In this document: in pieces, positions 1 to 10,877 of the stretch
How positions within the stretch are numbered: position 1 is the first letter of the stretch
Layout of the letters: each line of letters opens with the position of its first letter
Assembly (NCBI GenBank): GCA_028274465.1
Contig: CM051456.1
Location: 112,025,397-112,089,396, forward strand
Reading direction: 5' to 3'
Source: Plantago ovata
Lineage: Eukaryota; Streptophyta; Magnoliopsida; Lamiales; Plantaginaceae
Length of the DNA stretch: 64,000 bases
Notes under the pieces: model-generated
Told to the model about the DNA's origin: nothing
The model's database searches: none
Seen by the model: the letters and a program-made list of their open reading frames with translations, nothing else
Translations under genes and position numbers: made by a program

Positions 1-300
1 CTTCCTCGTAACGCCTTCTAGGTTCACTCGAAGGTCCTGTTTCATCGTTGGGGTCCTCAAAGGGTTCCTCCTTGTCTTCAATAGGATTCATGCGACGCTT
101 CGGTCCAATAGTAAACGGGAACGACCTCCTAGCCTTCTCCTTCGCACTGAGTCTATAGCCTAAGTTAGACTTGGTTGGTGTGACCATGTCGTTACGCCTT
201 CGCTTGGTAGCTCGTAGTGCATCATTCAGGAGGCGAATCTCAGTGTCACGGGCAGCGATTGTGTCTTGGAGCCTCAGATTTTCGAATCAGAAATGGTCTC
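1..300 (-). pseudogene. Edge of an unrecognised decayed coding region
   Basis: On the minus strand a frame stays open from about base 285 to base 1 and runs off the window. It is charged and low in hydrophobics, with the stretch DTEIRLLNDALR, then a basic patch (KRRR) and an acidic Glu/Asp/Pro-rich tail. Directly upstream the same frame hits a TGA, just before FENLRLQD, and then reads on through VRERDHF, so the piece looks broken. The helical, charged character resembles the spacer or gag-like part of a plant retroelement, but I do not recognise a family. It could also be the last exon of a gene outside the window. Confidence 0.3.
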
Positions 301-1680
301 GTTCACGAACTACGGTGTCCATCACGGTGTTTGGGTAATCGACAATGGTTGGAACAGTGTTTAGTATTGATTTATGTTTTATAAAATTTGTAGATACGTT
401 TTACAGGTGATCAGAATAATTAATGTTCATAGGTATGTAAGAAACATGTGATATTTATAAGTATATTTGTTAGGTAATATAATAAGAAAATGATATTTTT
501 GTATGGTTTGTGTGGGTGTTTATAGAAATTGAATTAGTAAACTAAAAAAAAAAGGTGAGTTACAGGACTTACTTTTTAACTCCAATGTAGTGCAATAACA
601 AAGAGTAAAACCCACATATAGTTTAATAAAATAATGTATTTGGTAGCATTTTAAAAAGAAGTCTTTACCTTTCTGACGCCAATGGGGCGAGCGGGTTTAT
701 ATATCATCTCATTTCGCCACACGTTGAAGCCATTTCATATTCTTTGCGAAATTTGAGAAAAACTTGTATTGATTTGCGGCGAAGGGTTACATAACATAGC
801 CTATCTACTACTTCTTATATAGAAGCTCATTTATTACAAATGGAATATGCTTATACAAGTACTGAGCTACAAAACCCCCAATAAATTTCCTATGTCACTA
901 CATTACAAGAGCCGAATTTGAAGGTGGAAATCATGCGCCGCGTATGAGCCCCAATTCGTACGGTTAATACCAATTTGGTACTGAAAATGATCTGGTGTGG
1001 CAACTTCACGTGTTCCACATAATTCAAATGTTCCCTCCATGGTACTGTGATCTGCTACACCTAATCTGCGTGTTCCAACGTTCCTTGACGCTCTGTAGTT
1101 TTCTTGATTCACTTGGGGACCGATTCATGTTCTGCTTGAGTTCTTCTCTCCTTCTCTGTTTCTTGGGCTACTTCCATGGCTTCTGTTCCTCTTGCTTTGT
1201 CATTTTTATAGGAACATATTGTAAACAACACACAACAAAGAATGCTAAGATATCACAACAAATGGTCCTTACACCACCTGGTCTATGACTAATTTTATAG
1301 CCATCCGTGCGAATGATTTCCTCCAAATTTTTTTTTTTTAAATTTATTTGTGGCATCCGTTTTGGTAACTAATCCAGCCGAACACTACTGTCAAACTCTT
1401 TTTTAGAGGGTGTCTTTCTCAACTGCGTCTTTTACATTCACAAGACTCGAACTTGAACATTAATTAAATGAACACAAATCTTTTACCACTCGATCAAAAA
1501 CCGTTGGTTCTTCGAAATGAAATTACTTGAAAAGTAGTAATATTGATTTTATAAAAATGAAAATTGTGATGAATCCGCATCCTTAATGCCTACTAGATCG
1601 GCCCATGATTTTTTGCCCATCACTAGACCGTGAACTAGCCCAAAGACTCCTGCATCCGCAGAAAAATTCCCCAAAAGTTA
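301..1680. other. AT-rich intergenic DNA
   Basis: No gene was recognised. The stretch is AT-rich with short A and T runs. Short ORFs at 900-1360 on both strands lack recognisable domains and have no supporting splice or promoter context. GGCCCA near 1599 and further GCCCA motifs at 1615-1640 lie just ahead of the FAR1-related gene and may belong to its promoter (site II-like elements), which is inference. Confidence 0.4.
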
Positions 1681-1689
1681 TTCTTCACA

Positions 1690-4600
1690 TTTCCTTCTCG
1701 CCGGAGCATCGGTGGAACTCAATCTCCGGTCGCCTCTAAACATGTATGTATGTAACTCAATCAATTCCTTTTCCTTTACTGCAATTACTTCAAAACTTCA
1801 TTTACTTCAATTATTTCGAATTTCGCGACTGAGCAAGCGATCTAATCTGTGAGCGGAGTTTCAAACCTAATGTTCATAGTTTCAGTTCTCCATTTCCGTT
1901 TCTCCTCTTCAATTTGAGATGATAATTTCGTTTGAATAGTAGTATATCATTTCACTCTCTTCATTGTTATTCTAATTATAGCTTATGTTATTACTACTAG
2001 TATCATTTTTATTTATTTATTTTTTATTTGAATCAGGTATGTTGATTTAGTGTTGCTGTTGTGGATAATTATGTAATATATATGATCATGATTGTTGACA
2101 ATTATAGCATGTTTATGATTTTTCATAGAGATTTACTGGAAATAGATAGGGAAGAGTAACTTTAGGGAGGTATAATGTATGTCTCTTTGCTAGAGTACTC
2201 TGAATGTAGCTATTTTTATCTTATGTACCTGTCGTGTTACGCGCCTACTTTATGCTTGATGCTACACGCCTCGCTATATTTTGATTTCGTGTTATACTCT
2301 ATAGTCGGTTCTCACGAAGATAGTGTCCTTAGCATCTTATGTGCCTGTCATGTTACACGCCAACTGTATGCTTGATGCTCCACGCCTCACTACCTTAATG
2401 TTTTGACTTTTGATTTTGTTTTCATGTTATTTTGGTTGTATTGAACCGCAGATCGTGTGTAATATGACACTATGTTGCGGTCTGTATGAAATTCCCTGAT
2501 TGTTTATGTTTTGACGGTGGAAAAGCGAGCTTGTTCTTTATGAATCTTCTAAGTACTAGTACAGTAGTACTAACATTGTCAATTTGTCTTGCTGTATCTG
2601 AAGTCATTAGTAAACTAAAACAATTTGCATTTCGTTCTTTTTACTATTTGTGCGTTTATTTGCTTCTAAGTTTCTAGTTTTTGTTGTGCTTTTGGTTAGA
2701 TGTCTGCTGAAGGAGCTCCTGCCTGAATTTTATGGAAGAAACTTCTTTTCATATTGAGCATGCTACAACAAGTGAACTAGGCTGTGAGACACCACCTGAA
2801 ACCAATGATGTGACAGCAGCCTTAAATGTTGAAAATGAAGGAGGAAGGAAAGAATTTGTTGCTCCTGCCGTTGGCATGGAATTCGAGTCCTATGATGACG
2901 GTTACAATTATTACAACTGTTACGCAACAGAATTAGGCTTTAGTGTGAGGGTGAAAAACTCTTGGTTCAAAAGAAATAGTAGAGAGAAATACGGAGCAGT
3001 ACTCTGTTGCAGTAGCCAAGGATTTAAAAGAGTCAAAGATGTGAATCGCCTGAGGAAGGAAACAAGAACTGGTTGTCCAGCTATGATGAGATTGAAGCTG
3101 GTTGATTCTAAAAGGTGGCGGATACTCGAAGTTGCTCTCGATCACAACCATGTATTAGGAGCTAAAAGTAACAAGTCTACTAAGGCAACAACTAGTGGAA
3201 CCAAGAGAAGGGTGCCACCCAACTCGGATTCTGAAGTGCAGCACGTCAAATTGTACCGTGCTGTTGTGATAGATTCAGGAGGTGAAGGAAACTCCAATCA
3301 TAGTGCGGCGAAAGCTTCATTGAATGTATCCAATCAACTGAACCTAAAGAAAGGGGATATACAAGCTTTGTATAATTATCTTACTCGTATGCAGTTGACG
3401 AACCCAAATTTCTACTACACTATGGATCTCAACGATGAAGGGTGTTTACGTAATGTGTTCTGGGCGGATGCTAAGTCAAGGGTAGCAAGTGGTTACTTTG
3501 GTGATGTAATTTTCTTTGACAATACATTTTTGTCAAACAAGTACGAGACACCCCTGGTGGCAATTGTTGGCATAAACAATCATGGCCAGTCCGTGTTACT
3601 TGGTTGTGGCTTGCTTTCAGGAGAAACGATTGGATCCTATATTTGGATATTGAAAGCATGGGTAACTTGTACGAATGTGAGTTTTCCTCAAACGATTATC
3701 ACAGAAAGGTGTAAACATCTGCAGAGTGCTGTTTCTGACGTGTTCCCAAAATCGAACCACTGCTTCAGCCTGTCCCATGTCATAAGAAAGATTCCCGAGA
3801 AATTGGGAGGGCTTCGCAACTATGATTCCATGCATAAGTCTCTGTTAAAAGGGATTTATGAGTCGCAGAAGCCATGCGATTTTGAGGCAGCATGGGGATA
3901 TACGATCCAGCGTTTTGAAGTCGGTGATAATGAGTGGCTTAGATTGTTACATGAGGATCGATCCCAATGGGCCCCAGTTTACCTGAAGGACACCTTTTTC
4001 ATGGGGATGGCTACTGCACGACCTGGTGAGACGCTCAATGCGTTTTTCGATAAGTACTTGCATAAGCAAACTCCAGTTAAAGAATTTCTTGACAAGTATG
4101 AGCTGGCAGTGCATAAGAAGCACAAGGAAGAAGCCCTTGAGGATATGGAGTCACGGGGCACAACTCCAGAGCTTAAGACAAAATGTCCATTTGAACTACA
4201 GCTCTCCCAGGTATATACTAGAGCAATATTTAAGAAATTTCAGTTAGAGGTGGAGGAGATGTATTCGTGTTTTAGCACTACGCAGATACACGTAGAAGGG
4301 CCAGTCACAATCTTTTTAGTCAAGGAACGAGCTCTAGGTGAAGCAAACCGGAGAGAAATAAAAGACTATGAAGTTCTTTACAAACAATCTGCAGCTGAAG
4401 TGCATTGCATCTGTAGTTGCTTTAACTTCTATGGATATTTATGCCGGCATGCTTTGTGTGTGCTGAACTTCAACGCTGTAGAAGTGGTTCCCGCAAAATA
4501 CATTTTATCACGATGGGGGAAGGATTTTAAGCGCCTCTATGTCCCAGACCATGGGTCTACCACTTCAGAAGCTAGTGAAAAGATCCAAATGTTCACTCAG

Positions 4601-4729
4601 CTGTATCGAAGCGCTTTGCAAGTCATGGAGGAAGGAGTGATATCGGTCGACCATTACAAGTTCGCGTTGGGAGCGTTGGAGGAGTCTCTGCATAGAGTTC
4701 ACAACAGTGAGGTGAGACATGAAGTATAG
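1690..4729 (+). CDS. FRS: FAR1-related sequence (FRS) protein, MULE-transposase-derived regulator
   Basis: The coding part is one exon, 2732-4729 (665 aa). Domains in order: an FAR1-type DNA-binding zinc finger at about residues 50-143 (C115, H138 and H140 visible, ending DHNH), a MULE-transposase-like domain at about 255-355 (FFDNTF, then the TIITERC region), and a SWIM zinc finger at 561-573 (CSC, seven residues, CRH). FHY3/FAR1 relatives are transcription regulators derived from Mutator-like transposases. Here the usual TDQD-type acidic motif reads TERC, so transposition activity is unlikely. The layout and SWIM region recall the FRS6/FRS8 branch, which is inference. The leader seems to start near 1690 and contains an intron ending TTAG at 2696-2699. 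An 8-codon upstream ORF sits at 2700-2726, five bases before the chosen ATG. That ATG is the first in a frame open to the stop. Confidence 0.9.
2220..2400. repeat. Two-copy ~116 bp tandem repeat in the FRS leader intron
   Basis: A unit beginning CTTATGTACCTGTCGTGTTAC at 2220 recurs, diverged, at 2336 (CTTATGTGCCTGTCATGTTAC). Both are followed by the same TATGCTTGATGCT.CACGCCTC phrase. The period is about 116 bp and only two copies are visible. Confidence 0.7.
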
Positions 4730-5240
4730 TTATATTTTGTGAGTCCAGTTTCTGTAAATATATACTCCCCTCCCGCTAATAATAATGCATAATGCGCCGT
4801 TTGAATTTCTGTAAATAAACTAAATATAGTAATAATCCTCCCTATATTACCTACTACCTAGGTATTGAATTTACTTGGCTTGCACTCAAAATACTACTTA
4901 AAATAGGGATTTTAGAAGTCCAATCCTTTTCGAATTAGGTCTCTTCTATTATATATATTCTATATATACACAATACAATTACATTCTGAAACAAAGATTG
5001 GCAGTAAACGGTGATCGGAAAACACCACAGGGAACAAGCGACCATGATCAGAAACAACCAAGAACCAAAGAAACAGAAGCACAATGATTCGGAGGAATTC
5101 GGAGTATCTTCCTCTACAGATACATCCCTGTTTGCGAACCAAATTTTCTGCAGACTAGTGGTACTTGATGCTGATCACCAGGACAACGATAAGCATGTAG
5201 GTAGTTCTTCGTGTAAACAACGCACGTTGCTGTAGTAGTA
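4730..5240. other. FRS 3' region and intergenic DNA
   Basis: This holds the 3' flank of the FRS gene, with AATAA-type signals near 4780-4820, followed by AT-rich DNA. The two small ORFs around 4960-5235 overlap each other on opposite strands and match nothing I recognise. Confidence 0.4.
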
Positions 5241-5245
5241 GTAGC

Positions 5246-5980
5246 ATGGCACCACAATCTGCTGAAAATGTAGGGTTCATTGATGATCTCCTAATTGAGA
5301 TTTTGTTTCGCCTTCCGTTAGACTTGTTCGCTTCCAGTCTGTCACAAAACACTGGAAATCCCTGCTAAGAAGCGTACCGTTTCGTCAACGTCTGCTTGGT
5401 TCCAAACTCGTTGGCCTTTTTGTTGGATATTCTTCTCAAAAGAGTTCATCAATTCGTCACCATGTTGATTGTATAACCCCCCTTCGGCTGGCCTGGCAGT
5501 AACTCATCAACAATCTTGAGTCCAGATTGGTTTCGCGGCTTTATAATTCAACAGTCTTGCAATGGCCTATTGTTCTGCAGTAACCAGTATTCGAGGTGCT
5601 TTGTATGTAATCCTACCACCAGACAAGTTTCCAATATCCCCCCTCATCCACAACTGAAGAACGACGAAGACGCCAGGATACTTTCGCCAACCTTGTGTTT
5701 CGATCCCGCCAAGTCTCCAATTTATAAAATTGTCTGTGTCTTGAAAATACCTTCTCAAGAACAGAACAGCTGAACATGTACCAAATTCATATCTATTCGT
5801 CTGACACTCGTCTCTGGAGTAAAACTGGTGCGCAATTGCCTGAACATCATGTCTATTATCGGCATGGTGGAGTGTACTGGAACGGTGCGGCACACTGGCT
5901 GAAGTTACATATTCGCACTACTTTAATATTGAAGAAGGGGTGGTTAATAAATTTCCTTCGCCACCCAATTCTTGAATAGA
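5246..5980 (+). pseudogene. F-box protein pseudogene with F-box-associated domain remnant
   Basis: An ATG at 5246 opens into a typical F-box start (IDDLLIEILFRLPL). A frameshift near 5325 then moves the expected continuation (SVTKHWKSLL) into another frame. A further frame at 5516-5773 carries the F-box-associated signature CNGLLFCSN followed by CNPTTRQ and LCFDPAKSPIYKIVC. It meets a stop, and the next segment, YQIHIYSSDTRLW then GGVYWNGAAHWL, resumes from 5776 in yet another frame. The order matches plant F-box/kelch-associated interaction proteins, which are substrate adaptors of SCF ubiquitin ligases, but at least three frame breaks make this copy non-functional. No intron with proper borders would repair them all. 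Confidence 0.8.
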
Positions 5981-6650
5981 AAGATGGTGCTCACACCACC
6001 AATCACAGAATGCAGTCTTGTGTTTCGAAATGAAAAAGTCTCATCACCCATGTGATCTAATCTGGTTTAACATCCCACTACAGCTAAAAGAAAATTTCAA
6101 CAGGACAACTCAAGACCAATACCAATTTTAACTATATGGGATGGAAATGTCGGACTCCACGTATAAGCCACATCCATAAAATGAGTGGGGCAGGGAAGTC
6201 CACGCTCTGGGATGTGTGGTTACACTAGAGTTAAAAAGGAGAACGAACTATGACGACATTCGCTTTAAACTAGGCTTGGCACACAGAGAAGAGAAGATGA
6301 ATGAGAATTGGTTGATGTGAATAGGCTACGCATGTATGACAAGAGTTACTAAAGAAGCCCCCAATCCATTTAAGTTAGGTTGACTCATTTTGGTTGTCTA
6401 ACGAGAGAAAGGGGCTTAGTGGGTAGAAGTATGTTTATTGGGATGGTCTGGCTTAGTTGTTGTTAGGAGGTAGGGCAGTTATTTTGCAAATAAAATTAAA
6501 GTTAGAAAGTACTATAAGAGTATAAGGTAGTGTTATAAGGAGCAGGTCTAGGGGTAGATACGGTATTCAACTGGATATTGAAGCTAATCAGCTAAGAACA
6601 ACAAGGGGAAAGAAGACAGAAGGTCAACAAGCTGCTTGCAAGCCCAGTGA
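5981..6650. other. Intergenic DNA
   Basis: No gene was recognised. The first 250 bases may be the decayed 3' part of the F-box pseudogene, because weak F-box-like wording (FEMKKS, then DLIWFNIP) can be read, but it is interrupted by stops. Confidence 0.35.
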
Positions 6651-9560
6651 GAGAAGCAGGTAATATGCTTTTGCCGTGGAAGGAGAGCAAATGCAAAATA
6701 AGTGTGCCATAACCAAACATCGCCAAACTGAGATTTCCATGTTAAATGGAGGAAAAGAATATTGCTTGGAAATGAAAATAATGCTAAATAGGTTCAAGCC
6801 GGTGAATATAGGCGCCAAGAAGGTTCAAATTTTCATCTCTAATTTGCGGATGATTCGCTCATATTTGAAGAAGCTTCCAAAGAGAACATCTTGGTGGTAA
6901 GATGAGTATTGAGGTATTTTGAATTGTTTTCGGGTTTGAAAGTGAACTTCCAAAAATGCAATCTCCTAGACATGGGGGTGGAGGAGGGGGTTCTAATGGG
7001 TTGGGCGGATATGTTAGGTTGTCAAGTGGGCTCCCTACCGGTCACCTACTTGGGATTGCCAATCGGAGGTCGTCCAAGGGGGAGAAATCTTTGGAAAGGA
7101 GTCAAGGAGAGCTTCCTCAAACGTCTTGAGGCGTGGGAGAATAAGTTTCTTTCGCTTGGAGGGAGATTAGTTCTTCTAAATTCGGTCTTAAGTGCTTTAC
7201 CGCTTTACTACTTGTCATTCTTCAAGATCCCAGTGGGGGTAGGAAAGAAGTTGATGAGTTTGCAAAGGAAATTCCTTTGGGGAGGGGCAAAAGGGGTGGA
7301 GGAGAGAAAAATTGTTTGGGTGGCGTGGGAGAAAGTGTGTAACCCGAAACAACAGGGAGGTTTAGGAGTAAAGGATCTTCTACTTTTCAACCAAGCCTTG
7401 TTGGAAAGATGGGCTTGAAGGTTACTAGTGGGGGGAACGGACCTTTGGCTCAAAGTGCTTGAGTCGAAATATGGGCTTTGGAAGGATTGTGTGAATCTTT
7501 GTTTGGAGGGAAAGAAGAAGGGGAGTTGGTCCGGCTGGTGGAGGAGCATAGTGGCGGTGGGTTCAACCGTTCAAGTGGGTGGTTCTTGTCTAATTGCAAA
7601 AAGGTGTTAGGGGATGGGTCGGATACGTTGTTTGGTGGGAAAGATGGGGAGGGAGAGCTAGGCCTTTAAAGGAGGTGTTTCCTCGATTTTTCTTATTGGA
7701 AACTACAAAGAATTGCTCGGTGAAGTATAGGTTAGTGGAAGTGTCGGGTTCAAGGAAGTTCGAGTGGAATTGGAGAGGTGGAGAGGTATATCCTAAAGGA
7801 TGAGGTGAAGGATTGTTGGCAGTGGGGGGCAACGAATAGTGGAGGCTACACTACAAGTGGTGGGTATCGAGAACTAAATATCCACGAAGGGATACTAGAT
7901 ATTGCAAGATGGTCAAAGGAAGTTTGGTCAAAGTTCGGACCAACGAAGATGAATGTCTTTGTGTGGAAAACACTACAAGATAGACTTCCTACAAAGGTGA
8001 ATCTAAGGTTGCGAGGGGTTTTCGTGAGTGAGTCGGAGTTCCATTGCAAATGGCGTGGGAGAGAGGAGGAGACTAGTTGGCATATCCTTATGTGGTGCGA
8101 CTTTGCTACTAAAGCGTGGTCTATAATGGGTGATTGGCTTGAAGTTACAATTCCTCAAGCTCCAACTTTGGTAGAAGTATTTGAGTTGTTTGTGGGAATT
8201 GGCGCCTAGAGGGAGGAGGAGGAGGGTGTGGCTCACTTTTTGGCATGCCACGTTGTGGAATCTTGGGTTAGCAAGGAACCAACTTTCTTTTCGAGGGACC
8301 AAGATGTCTACGTGGGAAGTGGTAGAGAAGATAAAGGTGAATTATTGGTGGTGGCTCAAAGGGAAAAGTGAGTTGGGTGCTTATGATAACTTGCACGATT
8401 GGTTGTTGGAACCGAGACGATACTTGAATATCTAGTGTACTTGGGGGATGAAGTAGTGAGGTGTAGTGTGGGGAAGCCCCTTGAAGTGTGTTTTCTCACT
8501 TTTGTTCATGATTGTAGGTATCGGAAGGCAAGCGAATTGTAGTGGAATCCGGGAAGGAAGGTGGTGGTGGCTGCGGGTGGGGAGGAAGTAGAGGGTGGGA
8601 GTTTTGTTTTCTAATCCCTAACGTTTTCTTCTCATTGGGTGTTTTGTCTTCTCTTAGGTGTGAGCCAAGCACGTATGACCTTATCGGAAAGTTTAAGAAG
8701 TGCCTTGTTCATTGTCAAACGCGGTGAGTTTACTCCTCTTGGTCTCGTAATTCTCATGTTGACGGGGCTTTAAATTTCTTTCCAATTGTTGGTTAGTGTA
8801 CTTAAGAGGTGGTATAGGGTTAACATAAGTCGTAGTCATCCCGCATTAACAAGGATGGACCTTGGCCTTTGATGAAGTTTCGGATGTTCCTATCTTAAAG
8901 TTGCTCATTTTAAGTACACTTTCCGACATAGGGTGTAGGAGCGAGATCGCATGAGTGTTACGGGTTGGCACGGTTCTCTTTTTGTCGGTGTGATGTGGTG
9001 GTGATCATTTCACTCTTCATGTTACTTGTGTCGATCCCTCTTGGTGCACTCTACTTAGTTAACGGTGCAAGTTTGTTGTCCGTGGTTCATGTGGAAGCTC
9101 TTAACTTAGCCTTTGTTGGAAGCTTGTAGCCTAGCTTTTGTTGTTCTTGAGGTTGTTGTTTTAGGTCTGTTTGCGTTGAGTTTGCTTGGTCCATACTTCA
9201 TTTCTTGTGATTGTCCCGTGATCCGGAGGAGAAAATCATCTTTCGTCTATAGCTTAGTCTCCTAGACTAGCTACGAAAGATATGCACCCTTCTCCGGTCT
9301 TGACTAAGAGTTGGTGGTACAACTTGCAAACTCCCCGGATCTTGGCCTCCTGCTAGGGGGATGGACATACTAGACGAGGGGGGTCGAGTAGTTTGTCATG
9401 GTTATAACGAGTTTGTGTTGGAGCCTCGTTTCTCTTTCCTAGTGAGTTGTTTTAGCTTTCGAGTCGTTTGTTTCGGTGTGCATCACTTATGCACTAGTTG
9501 TACTTTGGTTCGTGTTATAAATATATTTTTAGCCGTTTCAAAAAAAAAGAAGAAAATAAT
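6650..9560 (+). mobile_element. LINE (non-LTR retrotransposon) remnant: RT C-terminus, zf-RVT, 3' UTR and A-tail
   Basis: A 5'-truncated plant LINE. The catalytic FADD motif of the reverse transcriptase is readable at about 6858-6869 (FADDSLIFEE), with a stop just before it. The frame at 6909-7418 carries typical RT-thumb wording (LKVNFQK, VTYLGLPIGG, WENKFLSLGGR, PLYYLSFF, FLWGG). After several frame breaks, 7778-8209 gives the zf-RVT region (KMNVFVWK, LPTKVNLRLRG, ETSWHILMWCDFA). A long 3' untranslated part follows and ends in an A-rich tail at 9540-9558. Stops and frameshifts show that it is dead. A related 3' end occurs at 59.5-60.3 kb. Confidence 0.85.
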
Positions 9561-10190
9561 ACTTAGTGAGGATCCCAAACATTGAAGATGCAGAGGTGAG
9601 GAGGGGCAATGAGCTAGAGCACACAAGCCTCAAAATAAGAGGTTGTGACAAGGGAATTTGAGTCAAATATTGTACGCTGGGTTAGCTTGAAAACCAACGA
9701 CAGTTTAATTATCATTACACTCACGGAAAACTATGTTTGAAGTTATCATATAATAATGTAGATCCATCATCAGTTCATCACTTCCACAAGGAACTTTTTG
9801 ATATGTGTAATCAATCAAACAATAAGATGCCTACCAGTTTTTGACTATGCAATGAACTTTCTACAATGTTCTTAGAAGATAATGTTCTATGTAGTCTCAT
9901 GGTAGTAATAGGCAATGTAACAATGCATGTAACCCTAAGGCCGAATTATATACTTATTCGAATTTCAATCCCATTAACTCCCAAAAACTCATCTCATGTA
10001 CCCATATTACTAAAATCCCAAGGATAATTAATCCATATTGTAAGATATTTCTTAGCTCAAGCTTGAAAATGGAGAATGAGTCTGAGGATTCAAGATTTCC
10101 TACAACATAGTGTAATTTAAACAGACCGGTTGTTCATCTTTTTCTTTTCACCTCAAACAGTTTTGTTTATTCCTTTTATTCATTGGCATG
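9561..10190. other. Intergenic DNA
   Basis: No gene or repeat structure was recognised. It is AT-rich single-copy-looking sequence between two retroelement remnants. Confidence 0.35.
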
Positions 10191-10214
10191 GAGAAGATTG
10201 TTTATTCCTTTTAT

Positions 10215-10580
10215 TCAAATTGTTGAAATTGCTGAGTATTTAGCAGCTCGTGCAGCAGTCCAGTTGGCCACTCCTTTATAGCTTCGTCATGTCATCATCG
10301 AGGGTGATTGTTTGCGTGTTATCAAGCAACTCACTTCGCCGGATCCTTCTTTTGCTAGCAGCGGAGTATTATTGAGGAGATTAAACTTTTGAGTTCTTGT
10401 TCTGAGACTGTTTTATTTTCTTTTGTTAGTCGTACTTGTAATAAGGTGGCTCACTTGTTAGCCCATGATACTTTAGTAGATAGATGTGGCTCCTCAAGCC
10501 TCTCGTTCGACTCTCCGGATGTAAGTTGACTTTTTGCTGCTATATATGATGATGTTTTTTTACCTAAAAAAAAAAAGGAA
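10215..10580 (+). mobile_element. RNase H (RVT_3-like) retroelement fragment with A-tail
   Basis: The plus strand encodes broken RNase H-like wording: AEYLAARAAVQLA from about 10228, then RHVIIEGDCLRVIKQL. This is the E...D core of the RVT_3/RNase H domain found at the 3' end of many plant LINE-type polyproteins. Stops interrupt the frame, and an A-run at 10565-10576 closes the segment, as expected for a retroposed 3' end. It is probably a separate truncated LINE insertion and not a continuation of the 6.6-9.6 kb one, because the latter already has its own tail. Confidence 0.6.
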
Positions 10581-10877
10581 ACAGTTTTGTGGAAAATAAA
10601 GTAGAGATAATTATTCTTGAAAAGTGTACTCACATTGAGGTTGGTTAGGTTGGTTGAAACCCCATAGATTGCAAATTTGGCATCCTTGGAAAATGGAAAC
10701 CAATTCCATATATGTCCAAGGACAAGACTTCAACTGAAGCCGTTTCGGTGAGGAAAATATGGGTAGGATTTCTATTGCTCTAAAAAATGCCTTAACGACT
10801 TCGCCACTAATTTTCAAAACCTTCAAATCTGAAAAGACAAATGGTAAACCATGTTATAACTAATAAACTGTTAAATA

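Noticed and set aside
4960..5352. Small overlapping ORFs before the F-box pseudogene
   Set aside because: They overlap on opposite strands and only shadow the intergenic stretch and the start of the F-box remnant.
7208..8302. Minus-strand ORFs over the LINE remnant
   Set aside because: They are antisense shadows of the reverse-transcriptase and zf-RVT regions and show no domain.
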